Source: Saccharomycopsis malanga (Eukaryota; Ascomycota; Saccharomycetes; Ascoideales; Saccharomycopsidaceae). From it: a DNA stretch of 64,000 nucleotides. Positions 48,796 through 59,785 of this stretch are shown piece after piece. Numbering within the stretch: position 1 is the stretch's first letter; the number at the start of each line of letters is the position of its first letter. The stretch is from contig CP025321.1 in the NCBI GenBank assembly GCA_004014935.1, positions 1,550,001 through 1,614,000 of the forward strand. Reading direction: 5' to 3'. Both the position numbers and the translations under genes were made by a program. The notes beneath the pieces are model-generated. The model saw nothing but the letters and a program-made list of their open reading frames with translations. It searched no databases and was not told where the DNA came from.

Positions 48796-49635
48796 ATGGC
48801 GCATGTGAACAGCTGCACTTCAGCATGCAAAGGGGCGTCTGGGCCGTCAACACCAACGTTTTCCGCGGCATTGTCAACGGCAGTTGAAGCTTGGAGTTTG
48901 GATTCGCCAGGCGAATTGGCAGAGTCTAGTAGTGATGCTGTGGAAGCTGTTGAGCCTTATTCGAAAGAAACGTATATGAGGCCTAAATGGAAAAGACCCA
49001 AGGTGCGCGGCGGAAAGAAAATTCATCTCAGACAGGCAAATGGCATTGCAGATGACGCGTGCGGTTCGCCGCCTAGAAAGAGTACTGGGGCGGTTTTCAA
49101 GACATGTTCCAAACCGCAAGTAAAAGCTTTCCAAAGAGTTTCTAATGATCTTTATTGCGAAAAAACGCCATTGGAAAGCGAGATGCGTCATGAGGCGGCA
49201 ACCACATTCACGTTGAAAAGTGAAAAACAAGCCATGGACCCGGAGAGCGCTTCCATTTTGATAGCAAATGCGCGCGACGGCAAGTATGTGCGGGAACATG
49301 CTGAAGACACATGGAGAAGATCGCGGTTGATTGCCAAGGCAAACCAAAGTTGGAATACCAGAAACAGTCCTGCTGCAAGTGGTGCGTCTAAACATGCAGT
49401 TCTGCCTGCAAGACTGAAACTTAAAAGGAAAATTAAGCCTATTGATCTGAACGAGAATTTGCAGCTTTCCTTGATAGAGCTTTTAGCTGCCTCCTCCATA
49501 GACAGTAGCACTACTAAGCAGAGAGCGGTTTCTCCTAGCTCTATGAGGGCTGTTTCTTCTAGTCCCAGCTTGATGGCGTCAAGAGGCCCGCAGTTATTTA
49601 GTTCGAGTTCAGAGGATTTGCCAAGGATATCTTAG
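48796..49635 (+). CDS. Unrecognised protein of 279 residues, basic and serine-rich
   Basis: From ATG 48796 (MAHVNSC) the frame is open for 279 codons. It is hydrophilic, with a basic centre 'MRPKWKRPKVRGGKKIHLRQ' (about residues 58-77), a charged helical part 'VREHAEDTWRRSRLIAK', a hydrophobic/acidic motif 'IDLNENLQLSLIELLA' near the end and a Ser-rich tail. There is no signal peptide or membrane segment. The composition and motifs would suit a nuclear or regulatory protein, but no family is recognised. Codon use resembles neighbouring genes, so it is probably real. Confidence 0.6.
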   Translation: MAHVNSCTSACKGASGPSTPTFSAALSTAVEAWSLDSPGELAESSSDAVEAVEPYSKETYMRPKWKRPKVRGGKKIHLRQANGIADDACGSPPRKSTGAVFKTCSKPQVKAFQRVSNDLYCEKTPLESEMRHEAATTFTLKSEKQAMDPESASILIANARDGKYVREHAEDTWRRSRLIAKANQSWNTRNSPAASGASKHAVLPARLKLKRKIKPIDLNENLQLSLIELLAASSIDSSTTKQRAVSPSSMRAVSSSPSLMASRGPQLFSSSSEDLPRIS

Positions 49636-50167
49636 GAAAGGTGCTGTTTTGTATAGTTTTTTGTATATTCGCTCATGTTACGACTTTTACGATTTTCTCT
49701 TTATTTGGTTTTCAATAGGAATACATGGTTTTTTGGATAAATAGAGCTTTGTGCAGTGTCGTTGTCGTAAGATGCTGTTGCATTGTGTATTGTGATAAGC
49801 GTTTAAGAGAAGTTTTGAACTGCCAAAAAGCGGAATATTTACTTGTATCATTGCTGGTAGAGAAGTGTTGAAGAAAACAAGCAATCTAAGGACATTTCAA
49901 ACAAAATGGTTTTAAAATACTGAATCTTATTATATACCCGATTTGGAAAATGAAAGAGTTGTATAAGGGTGTTTGAGATACAAAGTGTAACTTCTTTAGC
50001 ATAGTACATAATAATGTCGTAAGAACTGTGCTAGTTTGGATAAAAAGAAGTTCTTGTCTAGTACAACTCATGGGGCTTTCAAGCAGATGAGTATGAAAGC
50101 TTGTTAGTTAATGAATGAGACGTATTGGCTTTTTTTCCCATTGGGTTTTTGCCACGCCTACTTTTAG
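49636..50167. other. Spacer
   Basis: AT-rich, no recognised gene or RNA. Confidence 0.45.
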
Positions 50168-50212
50168 CATATCGAAATAACTGTTATATTCTGAGCTTCA
50201 AATATAATAAAT
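50168..50212 (+). mobile_element. SINE/LINE 3'-end fragment
   Basis: 'ATCGAAATAACTGTTATATT' and 'CTGAGCTTCAAATATAATAA' resemble the 3' end in the plus sense; it abuts the tail of the next, reversed SINE. Confidence 0.55.
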
Positions 50213-50497
50213 AACAATATCTGATATTTCGAGCCCAGTAAATACCAGTTTCCTATATACGCGCTATATTAAAGACTTGGTAAACTAGTGGAGAAACCCC
50301 AATCAGGTCCAATCATCATACTTTTTTGATTCAAAAAATTGAAAGCACTATTGATCTAGGTAGTGTTTTAGATAGTTACACTTGCCTGTAAAGTCACGTT
50401 CAGCATCAAGTAAAAAGCGTTCGTGTCGGAATCGAACCTGTTAGGTCTTTCTCTTTTCTCCGAAAGTAACTATCCACTGAGCCACCGCGCCCAACGC
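50213..50497 (-). mobile_element. SINE, long form
   Basis: The minus strand has 'GCGGTGGCTCAGTGGATAGT' (box A), 'AACAGGTTCGATTCCGACAC' (box B GGTTCGATTCC), 'ACGTGACTTTACAGGCAAGT', 'CCCCACTAGTTTACCAAG' and the 3' end 'GGTATTTACTGGGCTCGAAA' with tail. It is moderately diverged. Confidence 0.9.
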
Positions 50498-50541
50498 CTG
50501 GACTTGAAATATAAGTTTATTTTTATTATTAAAAGTTCAGT
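50498..50541 (+). mobile_element. SINE/LINE 3'-end fragment
   Basis: 'GCCTGGACTTGAAATATAAG' followed by a T/A tail lies directly against the head of the reversed SINE, giving a plus/minus/plus arrangement. Confidence 0.6.
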
Positions 50542-50740
50542 TTGAACACAAATAGACCGTTTAGGAGTGTCCCTGGCAATGATTGATACCAGCATTAAAA
50601 TCTTCATAGCATATATAGACTAACGATAATGGATAATGGTTGATTTCTAGATTCGTCGCATGGAAAACTAAAAATGAAATTTTTCAAAGTTGCGAGTATT
50701 TAAAACATCTAATTCACATTCGTGACAACTGCTCTTCAAA

Positions 50741-51391
50741 ATGAATAACAGTGATCACAACTTTGATAATGACACATTGTGGAAAATCAATGAGGCTTTA
50801 GCTAAAGATACTGCCAAACTAGCGGAATTTGCTAGATTGACTGTCAAAGTTAAGCAAGCACAACTGGATTTGACAAAATTTCTAGAAGGTATTTCTAAAA
50901 ACCCCACACAACTATGGGAGCCACAGCGACGTCAAGAAGGTAAACCGTCTTTGAAACTGGCACAGGCATGGGAGATTACCGATCTTGAAACGGCTAAACA
51001 TTATGTCCAACAATTGTATGCGAACAATAAAAATTCAGCCCAAGCGTTGCACAAACTTGTGGCTCAGCAACATGACAAAGAAAGCCAATGGCGTAATTTC
51101 CTTGATAACGCGATAGAATCAGAAATTATCAAGTTGAAACATTCGTCAACATTGGTTGAAAACCCGACTTACGAATATGTCCTGAAACTTAAACTCAGTA
51201 TACAAAAACACAAATTTGAAATATACTTGCAAATGAAAGAACACACAATAGAAATGTATCGCCAGCTCAATGACCTTCAGATACCTCTATTCTGTTTGAA
51301 AAAGCAAGCTTTACAAAACACTGTTAAACTAGAGCAGGACAAAAAAGACCTATTACACTTCATATTTGACCACCACCAATCAAAATCCTAA
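50741..51391 (+). CDS. Unrecognised coiled-coil protein of 216 residues
   Basis: From ATG 50741 the product is highly helical: 'LWKINEALAKDTAKLAEFAR', 'LTVKVKQAQLDLTKF', 'AQALHKLVAQQHDKESQWRN' and a C-terminal heptad-rich segment 'IEMYRQLNDLQIPLF'. It is rich in Gln, Lys and Leu and has no membrane segment or zinc motif. The layout (short N-terminal acidic Asn/Asp stretch, central helices, coiled-coil end) would suit a structural subunit of a small complex, but no family is recognised. No SINE lies near its end. Confidence 0.6.
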   Translation: MNNSDHNFDNDTLWKINEALAKDTAKLAEFARLTVKVKQAQLDLTKFLEGISKNPTQLWEPQRRQEGKPSLKLAQAWEITDLETAKHYVQQLYANNKNSAQALHKLVAQQHDKESQWRNFLDNAIESEIIKLKHSSTLVENPTYEYVLKLKLSIQKHKFEIYLQMKEHTIEMYRQLNDLQIPLFCLKKQALQNTVKLEQDKKDLLHFIFDHHQSKS

Positions 51392-52510
51392 TTAGGCTCA
51401 TTATATAAACCAAGTCAGCTTACCGATCATGAATGTTATTATTTGTCACGCCTAAGTGGTTACAAGAAGAGGAATGGTGCCCTTTTTACCACATATGCCC
51501 CGCAGTTCAAGTATTGGGATCTGCCCTTTCTACCAGATATGTCCAGAGCCCAAGTACAATAGTGTAACTAATAGGCAAATGGATGGTTAGCCTTTTGTAG
51601 TAGCTTTGACGATTACGCTGGTGCTGTACATCCAACATTGTGACATGACTAATTATACTAATTTATATCCATGCATGTATACCTATTCAAATTTAAAGTA
51701 TAAAATTATATCTGCAATGTTTTTTAAAAGCCTACTTATACATGAGTAATAATTATCGTGGATATATTCAGTTGTTGAGCAACCTGCTTTCTTGTAAATT
51801 ACATGTTGGATTCACTAGTTTAGGAAGAGAACTAGCTTACCAGTACTAAGTAGGTGACTTGCCACAAAGGTCGCCTAGTTGTCATAACTTTTGGTACACG
51901 CAGGACTTATTTTTGACATGTAATTCTACTTCTTCATACTACTTTGTATAACACGCCTTTCTCATTGAAAATCAACAGAATAATGGTGACTAAAAACCTA
52001 AATTAGCTATTAAACTATGTAAATATAATAAATAATCATCATGACTACCTTCTTGATAAAAAGTAATTCTAGTACCTTTACTTCCTTTTCTTCTTTCAGC
52101 TTACCTGCGTTTGATGCATCTTTCGCAACGTTTAGTGATTTTCATTTTCGGATAAATAAACAAACATACAGAGCTATAGGTATACTATCACTAATTTTAT
52201 TGAAGAGCTAATATATACCTAAATAACAAGATCATAATTCAATAATCAAAAGAAATGCAATCAACACTCTACTATAATTCTAGATTTCTTAGATATCGCT
52301 ACCTAGAATATGCCAAGTAACGTTCTCCAGTCTTTTTTTGCGTGATGCATTGTCACTTTCTCAATCCTAATTATTACAAAGCCACTTCAGACTAACTATA
52401 GCCTGCCCACGGTTAATACCACTCACTCACAGGTTACTCTACTCTGTGTAGGTAATTGAAGTATTCACATGCCATTCATCACGTGCAAAAAAAATAAATT
52501 GTTAGAAAAA
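51392..52510. other. Spacer before tRNA-Arg
   Basis: 1.1 kb of AT-rich DNA with no recognised gene, SINE or LTR. Confidence 0.5.
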
Positions 52511-52584
52511 CACCGAACCTGGGACTCGAACCCAGAATCTCCTGATTAGAAGTCAGACGCCCTAACCAATTAGGCTAGCCCGGC
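52511..52584 (-). tRNA. tRNA-Arg (anticodon UCU)
   Basis: The minus strand folds into a full cloverleaf: acceptor GCCGGGC/GTTCGGT (with G-U pairs), D-arm with TAGCCTAATTGG (box A), anticodon stem TCTGA/TCAGG around loop CTTCTAA (anticodon TCT), and a perfect T-arm CTGGG-TTCGAGT-CCCAG. No intron. A T5 terminator follows on the minus strand at about 52505-52509. It would read AGA. It lies about 200 bp from the first LTR of the retroelement cluster. Confidence 0.96.
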
Positions 52585-52784
52585 AATTTTTTTTTTGTAA
52601 GAGTAGAGTCCAGAGTATCTGAATTAACACGTGCGAAGGTTTCTGGGTCAAGTATTGTAATAGGCTAAGATGACTTAGCCTGCCCCTATACAGAATACAT
52701 AATAATAAATAAGGTGAAGGTAGCTATTTACATAGTTACGGTTAGGAACTATCCTTATCTTAGGAGTTACCCTTAGCAAGGAGC

Positions 52785-53121
52785 TGTTGTAATTTCATAC
52801 TCCTTTCACTTGACATTTTATTTAATTTCCTATATCACCATATATATATCTATCATATATATATTTCAAAATATATAACATAAACACAGATAGGGAGACA
52901 AATCTCGGTATTTAAATATTCAACTTTTTAGAAAACACCTTCTTAGTCATCGCTCGGATTAATCACTTAAATTAATATCTCGAATTAATCACTTAAATTA
53001 TTATCTAGGATTAATCACTTAAATCAGTATCTCGGATTAGTCACTTAAATCAGTATCTCGGATTAGTCACTTAAATCAGTACAAAACTTTTCTCAGACAT
53101 CCTTTGAATTACCTATCAACA
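52785..53121 (-). mobile_element. Solo LTR of the Ty1/copia family
   Basis: On the minus strand it starts TGTTGATAGG and ends TTACAACA, matching the 5' LTR at 54898-55188. No matching flanking duplication (ggagc versus ggtaa). Its 5' edge cuts the LINE 3' UTR at 53122. Confidence 0.88.
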
Positions 53122-54897
53122 GGTAAAACCCAGTGGGAAAAAACCCAAGTGTCCCGGTCATTGTAAACTTCTCGCTGGCTTTTCTGAACACCCGATGGGT
53201 TGGAAAGTAAGCACTAGACTGTCGTATAGGTCGTATTTCAAACATTTGCACTTGCCTGTGGAAACCACGTTCAGTATAGTAAAAGCAGCGAGTAAAATTC
53301 GTTCATAGCTAAAATCAAAAACAACAAAAATAAAATAAAAATAAAAATATAATATCAATAAAAAGTAATGATAAAAGAAATAAAAAAGGTTGTAGGGGCG
53401 GGCTAGGCGCAGTCCTCAGCATATTATAAGTCCCGATGATACTACTTGTGTTGAGTACCTAGTGACTTTTTCCAAATAGGAGAGCAAAGCTTCAGCTACC
53501 GTTTTGTCATTAATCAAGTTCAGAACCATGTCTGACCTTATGTTATGTTCTTCTTGCTTATTTGTCCATTTTCTGCATGTAAGTAGATGATCATGCTTTG
53601 GGTCTTGATCGCCACAGTCCTGACACTCTAATGTATCAGAACCCACCATTTCCTTAAACCTTCACTGCACAATGCTTAGTCCACTGCCAATTTGAGTCAC
53701 GGAGCTTAATACGGGTTTTGAAAATTTAAGGAAAGTCCAGAGAGGAAATTTCTTAATGAGAGTCGTCACTTGTGGATCGGGGTTGTACAGCCTATATTCT
53801 TCGGGATACACGCTTTTGGATTGATTTACTTTTGCTTGCCATTGTTGAATCATGTTCTCATGGATAACTTGTCTTAAACATGATATCCTTTGATGGTGTC
53901 TTATTGGCTTGTTTTGTTCTTCTTCGTTTCTTTTTTCTTTAATCAATCTGTCAGCGTGCTGTTCCAACTTTTGTTGCATCGTTTTTACCGTAACTGGTAC
54001 GGCGCCTGGGACTCCCAAAGTTTGAAAAAGCTCTTTGACCTTTAGTCGTGACTCTATTGGCATCCTTGCGGCATTCTCCAAACATTTGCGTACCGGATTA
54101 TCGTCATGTGTATTAAGCACAAGTCGTAATGTTTTTTCCAATATGCATTTGTCCCTGGATATACCGCTTGGTGGGATTCCTGACTCAATATTGAGTATGT
54201 CAGTCTTAGTTCTTTTGACCGCTCCAAGCGTTAGTCTTAAAGCTCTGTTCTCTGCTACTTGGATTTGTTTGGCCCTTGTCGTTGCAATCTTTGCGCCATA
54301 CACTTCCATTACATAGTTGATGATCGGCTTCAAACAAGATTGTAACAATACTCTTGTTGCTACTCCAGACTGCCCTTTTGTCACTTTGCTTAGTTGGTGC
54401 ATTCTGGTTGTGACCTTGTTTAGTTTCTTGACGACGTTGTTTACATGTTGATTAAATTTCAAGCCAGTATCGAGTGTAACACCTAATAACTTGACTGTTT
54501 TGTCTTATTGCTTAGTTCCACCATTTGGGAGCTTTAACGTGGATATTCTCCGTCCTGATGGGTCTTAGTCGTGTGTTCGTCGTCCAGGTCTGTTTTCAGG
54601 CTTGAAGAATCTCATGTATTGTAATTTTGGTCCTAAGTTAAATGCGCTGGCATTCTTCTTAGCCCATTGATTACAAACTCTCAAAGCTTTATTTATTTGC
54701 TTTTCAATTGTGGACTGTGTTCCTTTAGCAACTAAAGTTACGTCGTCCACAAAGGTAAAAGCCTTAACTTTGACATTCTTCTCTTCTAGTGCCTCATACA
54801 AGTCTGCCAGATACAACATAAACAATAGTGGCAGAAGTGGGGAGCCTTGTGGGACTCCACAGTCAGTCCTGATAATTTTTTTGCTGAGGGTACCATT
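53122..54897 (-). mobile_element. LINE fragment: RT motifs B/C, C-terminal domain and 3' UTR
   Basis: The minus strand encodes the second half of a non-LTR reverse transcriptase: 'DCGVPQGSPL-CTG-PLLF' (motif B) and 'AFTFVDDVTLVAKG' (motif C, FVDD) at about 54860-54740, the thumb and 'RALRLTLGAVKRTKTDILNI' region (54462-53662), and a C-terminal CCHC-type knuckle (CQDCG...HDHLLTC) at about 53625-53570. Frames are broken by a stop/shift near 54500-54560 and near 53655, so it is dead. The 3' UTR (about 53415-53122) has 'TTACTCGCTGCTTTTACTAT', 'AACCCATCGGGTGTTCAG' and 'GGGTTTTACC', all shared with long SINEs. Both ends are cut by copia LTRs; the 5' half and final 3' end are missing. Confidence 0.9.
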
Positions 54898-55188
54898 TGT
54901 TGAATAGGTAATTCAAAGAATGCCTGAGAAAAGTCTCGTACTGATTTAAGTGATTAATCCGAGATACTGATTTAAGTAATTAATCTTAGATATTAATTTA
55001 AGTGATTAATCCTAGCGGTGACTAAGAAGGTGTTTTCTAAAAAAAAAAAAAAGTTGAATATTTAAATACCGAGATTTGTCTCCCTATCTGTGTTTATGTT
55101 ATATATTTTAAAATATATATGATAGATATATATGGTGATATAGGAAATTGAATAAAATGTCAAGTGAAAGAATTATGAAATTACAACA
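54898..55188 (+). mobile_element. 5' LTR of the Ty1/copia element
   Basis: TGTTGAATAG...TTACAACA with 5-bp terminal inverted repeats TGTTG/CAACA. Solo LTRs at 52785-53121, 62148-62383 and 63353-63663 have the same ends, which fixes the boundary. The gag start codon (55157) lies inside the LTR, as in Ty1. Confidence 0.9.
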
Positions 55189-58100
55189 GGTTATGAGTTC
55201 TCCTGGTGCTCTAGTCAACTTTGGTGTGGATGAGAAATTGAAAAGTTCTGAGAACTACCATGATTGGTTTGCCTTAATCTCAGTCAAGTTGAAGATGAGA
55301 GGTCTTGGTTTATTTCGTTATCTTTCTAATGGAGATATTGGTGCTGAAGAACATGATACTGAACAAAGTGCTGCACAATTATTGTTCCTTTTGGATGAAA
55401 TTTTGAACTCTGTTATAGTTAATAGTGTTACTCAAGTGCCTTTGAGAAAAATGATGATTTTTGAGGGTTCAGGTCGTGATAAGTTTATTTATTTGAAACA
55501 AAACTATGGTGTGATGTCACTTTTAACCATTGTGACTAAAATCTCTGATTTTATTAATCATAAATGGTGTGAAAAAGGATCTGGTGTTGCTCAGATGCTT
55601 GATGCTTTTGATACTTTAAATGTTTCCATTTTACGAACTCTCAATTCGGAAGTATTTGGTACTTGTTTTCTTCTTACTGAATTGAAGCGTTTTGGTTATG
55701 GAGAATCTGCTGTGAAAGAAGTTATTTCCAACTTTCAACAAACACATAATACTACTGATATCTTTGATACTGAAACTGCAATGGATTTAATTAGAGAAGT
55801 GATTAAAGACAAGCCTGCGACTGTGTCTTCAGCCAATGAAAGTGCTCTTGTTACTAAACCCAACGCTAACTACAAATGTTTCAATTGTGGTAAGCAAGGT
55901 CATTTTGCTAGAGATTGTCAGGCTCCACCAAAAGATGAATTCAATGCAAAAATTAGAAAAGACAAAAAGCGTGATAAAAGACTAAATAATGCTTGGCTTG
56001 TTTATCTTGGACATGAATCAAGAAAAACAGACTTATTTTTTGATAGTGGTGCTTCAAGTCATATTATTTGTGACAAAGCCTTGTTTACTAAATTGGATGA
56101 TTACTCTGGAGAGATTAATGGTATTGGTGGAAATCCGTTGAAGATTGCTGGGCGAGGAACTGCCTCTATTAGGTTGCCCACTGGTGAAGATGTGAGTTTG
56201 TTAAATGCACTTTATATTCCAGATGCTACTGCTAACTTGATTTCCATATCAAAAGCAACTGGAAATGGTGCAAAGTTGCTTTTTGAGAATGAGTTTATCA
56301 AAATTTACCCGACTATGGATGTTGTTGGTGTGAAGGATCATTTATCACATGATCTATATAAAGTCGGTACCCCGAGTAGTTCACATTTTGTGTACAAGAT
56401 TTCGCCTGAACTGAATGACGAGATGAAGGAAGTATGGCACAAAGGACTTGGGCATCCAAATTTTGGTGTATTTCGGTCAGTCAATAAGCAATTTCAATTG
56501 TGTGGTGACCTTAAAAATACCTTAGGTGTGACAGTTTGTGAACTGTGCGCATTGGGTAAAGCCGTTACCCGGAAGCCGAAAAACGGAGGGTCCATCTCCG
56601 TTCAACCACTACAGTTGCTTCATATCGATGTTTGTGGTCCGTTTAGTTATGGATCAATTGATGGCTCAGTTTATTTCTTAACCATTGTGGATGGTTACAC
56701 TAGGTTTGTTACTGTAGTTTGTCTAAAGAGAAAATCTGATTCTGCTTATGCTATTATTGAGTTTGTGAAATATAATGAAACACTGTTCAACAGCAGAGGA
56801 GAAAACTATGTTTGTGGTGCTATTAGGACTGACAATGGTGGTGAATTTGTCAATAACAGATTACATAACTTCATGAAGGATCGTGGCATAAGACATGAGC
56901 TAACCGTTCCACATCATTCTTATCAAAATGGTGTGGCCGAAAGAATGCATCGCACCATTCAAGAAAAGTCAAGAACCTTGATGTTGCATGCAAAAGCTCC
57001 AGTACAATTTTGGCCTGAAGCAGTCCAAACAGCTGCCTATTTGATTAATCGTACTCCTTCGAGAGTAATTGATAATGAGATTCCATTCACTAGATGGTAT
57101 GGGATTGTGCCCTCACTCGACCATTTGAGAATATTTGGTTGTGTTGGATACTGTGTTGTTCCTCCCGCATTAAGAGACGGAAAAATGAGTGCAACATCAA
57201 AGAAATGTGCTATGATGGGATATGATAGAGATCACAAAGCTTACAGGATGTACGATCCAGACTCCAATACTATTATAGTTGCTGCGCAAGTTACTTTTGA
57301 TGAACACCAAAAATTTTTTGAGTTGACTACCCCTGCGTCTATGGCTGCTACTGACTCGTCTCTCACTTATGGATCTGGTTCTGCTGGTGGAATCTCCACA
57401 GTCAGAGTAATTCTGGACGATGCTATCGTCCAAAACAAAGGGGATGTTATTCAACCTGATGAATCTGATGGAAGCATGTACTCTGACAATTCAGAAGATA
57501 TGAGTGATGCAGATGTAAGTGACTACACTGACACTGAATCTGTCGTTTCCTCAACCGTTGAAAGCATTGTACCTGATGTTGAAGATAATGATCATTTCAC
57601 AATAGTGCAAGTAAAGCGAAAGAAACATAGTGAAAAATCGATTCCAGGCACTAAGACTGTTATATCGAGAAATCCATTTGATGTGTTAGAAGAAGTTTGC
57701 GACGATAGTGATGTTTCCCCGCCCAGTTCTGATTCAGAGAGGGAAGTATCCAAAAGAAACATGAAAGTTCGAAAAGCTGCATCGGATGGTGGTACCTCAT
57801 TTGTCCCTCAAGGTTCCACAACTGAAGGGAATACTATTCCGTTGTTGTCACCAAAAATTGAACCTATTGTTGAAGAAGTTAGTGAAGCTGAAGATAAAGA
57901 ATCAGAACTGGACAGTTCAGTTGAACTTATTGGTTATAATCATTATGCGAATCTTGATGCAACATGTTTCATGGCAGCAAGTCGAATGAATAAAAATGTT
58001 CCTGATACATACAAACGTGCTATGGAATTAGATGATAAAGAAAAGTGGATTGAAGCTTGTGAGAAAGAAATTGCTGCTCATAATGAAAATAACACGTATA

Positions 58101-59428
58101 AGTTGGTAAGTTTGCCAGAAGGAAGAAAACCAATTAGTTGCAGATGGGTCTTCACAATCAAAGATGGTGGTCTTTACAAAGCACGATTAGTAGCTCGAGG
58201 TTTCTCTCAATTAAAAGGAATAGACTACAACGAAACCTTTGCACCAGTTATCAGATACGAGTCTATCAGAATTATGCTAGCTGTATCTGCATCTAGAAAT
58301 TTAAGAGTACATCAAATGGATGTGAAGACTGCATTCTTAAATGGTAATTTGAATGAAGAAATTTATATGACACAACCTGAAGGATATGTCAAGGAAGGAA
58401 AAGAGAACATGGTGTTGAAATTAAACAAAAGCTTGTATGGTTTAAAACAAGCACCATTTGTGTGGAATGAAAAGATAAATTGCGTATTAAGAAAACTTGG
58501 TTTCAGAAGAAATAGAGCAGAATATTGTTTATACACCAGAGAAAGTGCCAAATCATTTGTTATGGTAGCTCTTTATGTTGATGATTTATTGATTGCAGGA
58601 AGTACAGATGAAGCTATAGAAATTGTGAAAGAAGAACTAATGGATCAATTCAAGATGAAAGATTTGGGAGCAACAAGAAAGTTTCTTGGAATGAATATTG
58701 AACAAAATTCTTTGGGCATTAAGTTGAGTCTTCGGGATTACATTAGCTCAATGTTGGATGAATTTGGGATGCAAGAATGCAAAGCTGAATCAACTCCAAC
58801 AGTTGTGAGTCAAGACTTGACAAACAAAGATAATTATTACCAAGATGCTGATGCAACAAGATATCGTTCAATTGTTGGAAAACTTTTGTTTGCAGCAAAC
58901 ACAGTTAGAGCTGATATTAGTTACATCGTGGGTGTTCTCTCCAGGTACCTTAAAGAGCCAAAAGAAATACATTTTAAAGCTGCTAAACGTGTACTTCGTT
59001 ACTTGAAAGGTACCATGGATGTGGGAATTTTCTATCAAAGCGATGTTAAAACTGGAGAACTACAAGGCTACTGTGATGCAGATTGGGCTAATGACAAGTC
59101 AGAAAGAAAGTCTACCACTGGATTTATATTCAAGTATGCAGGAGGTGCAATTACATGGAGATCTAAGAAACAAGCAACTGTTGCAATGTCAACTGCTGAA
59201 GCAGAATATATGGCACTTTGTGAAGGAGTGAAGGAGGGCCTATGGTTAAAGCAATTGTTTGCAGAATTTGGTATTCATACAGAATATGTAAAGATATATG
59301 ATGATAATCAAAGCTGCATTGAAATTGCAAAGCATCCAAGTTCACATCATAGGACTGAACATATTGATATCCGATTGTGTTTCATTAGGGACCATATTAA
59401 AAAGGGAGATATTAAGTTGGAGTATTGA
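55157..59428 (+). mobile_element. Ty1/copia gag-pol coding region
   Basis: One long frame of about 1420 codons begins MSSERIMKLQQ. Parts in order: gag; a CCHC zinc knuckle (CFNCGKQGHFARDC) at about residue 240; protease (LFFDSGASSHI); integrase zinc finger and core with 'DVCGPFSYGSIDGS' and 'RTDNGGEFVNN'; reverse transcriptase ('YVDDLLIAG'); RNase H ('STAEAEYMAL'). The gene order IN-RT marks it as copia, Pseudoviridae. It looks nearly whole, with about one break, and is probably young. Directly after the 5' LTR, GGTTATGAG is complementary to the anticodon region of initiator tRNA-Met, the half-tRNA primer known from copia and Ty5. Confidence 0.95.
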
Positions 59429-59535
59429 TCCACAGGAGTTATGGTCGCAGATATGTTTACCAAGGCTATTGCCACTGACCAAATTTTGTTACTTCGTGGA
59501 TACTGTGGTATAAGAGACTTTGAATTAAGAGAGGG

Positions 59536-59785
59536 TGTTGAATAGGTAATTCAAAGGATGTCCGAGAAAAGTCTTGTACTGATTTAAGTAATTAATCCGA
59601 GATACTCATTGAAGTAATTAATTCGAGATGTTAATTCAAGTAATTAATTCGAGATACAAATGCTACTGATTAATCCGAGCGATGACTAGGAAGGTGTTTT
59701 CTAAAAAGTTGAATATTTAAATATGGAGATTGCCTCCCTATATGTGTTTATGTTATACATTTCACAATTGAGAATATATGATAGA
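59536..59785 (+). mobile_element. 3' LTR of the Ty1/copia element
   Basis: It starts TGTTGAATAGG directly after the purine tract 'ttaagagaggg' (59525-59535), the plus-strand primer. It is similar but not identical to the 5' LTR; the region up to about 59785 is recognisable, where gypsy-related sequence takes over. Confidence 0.8.
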
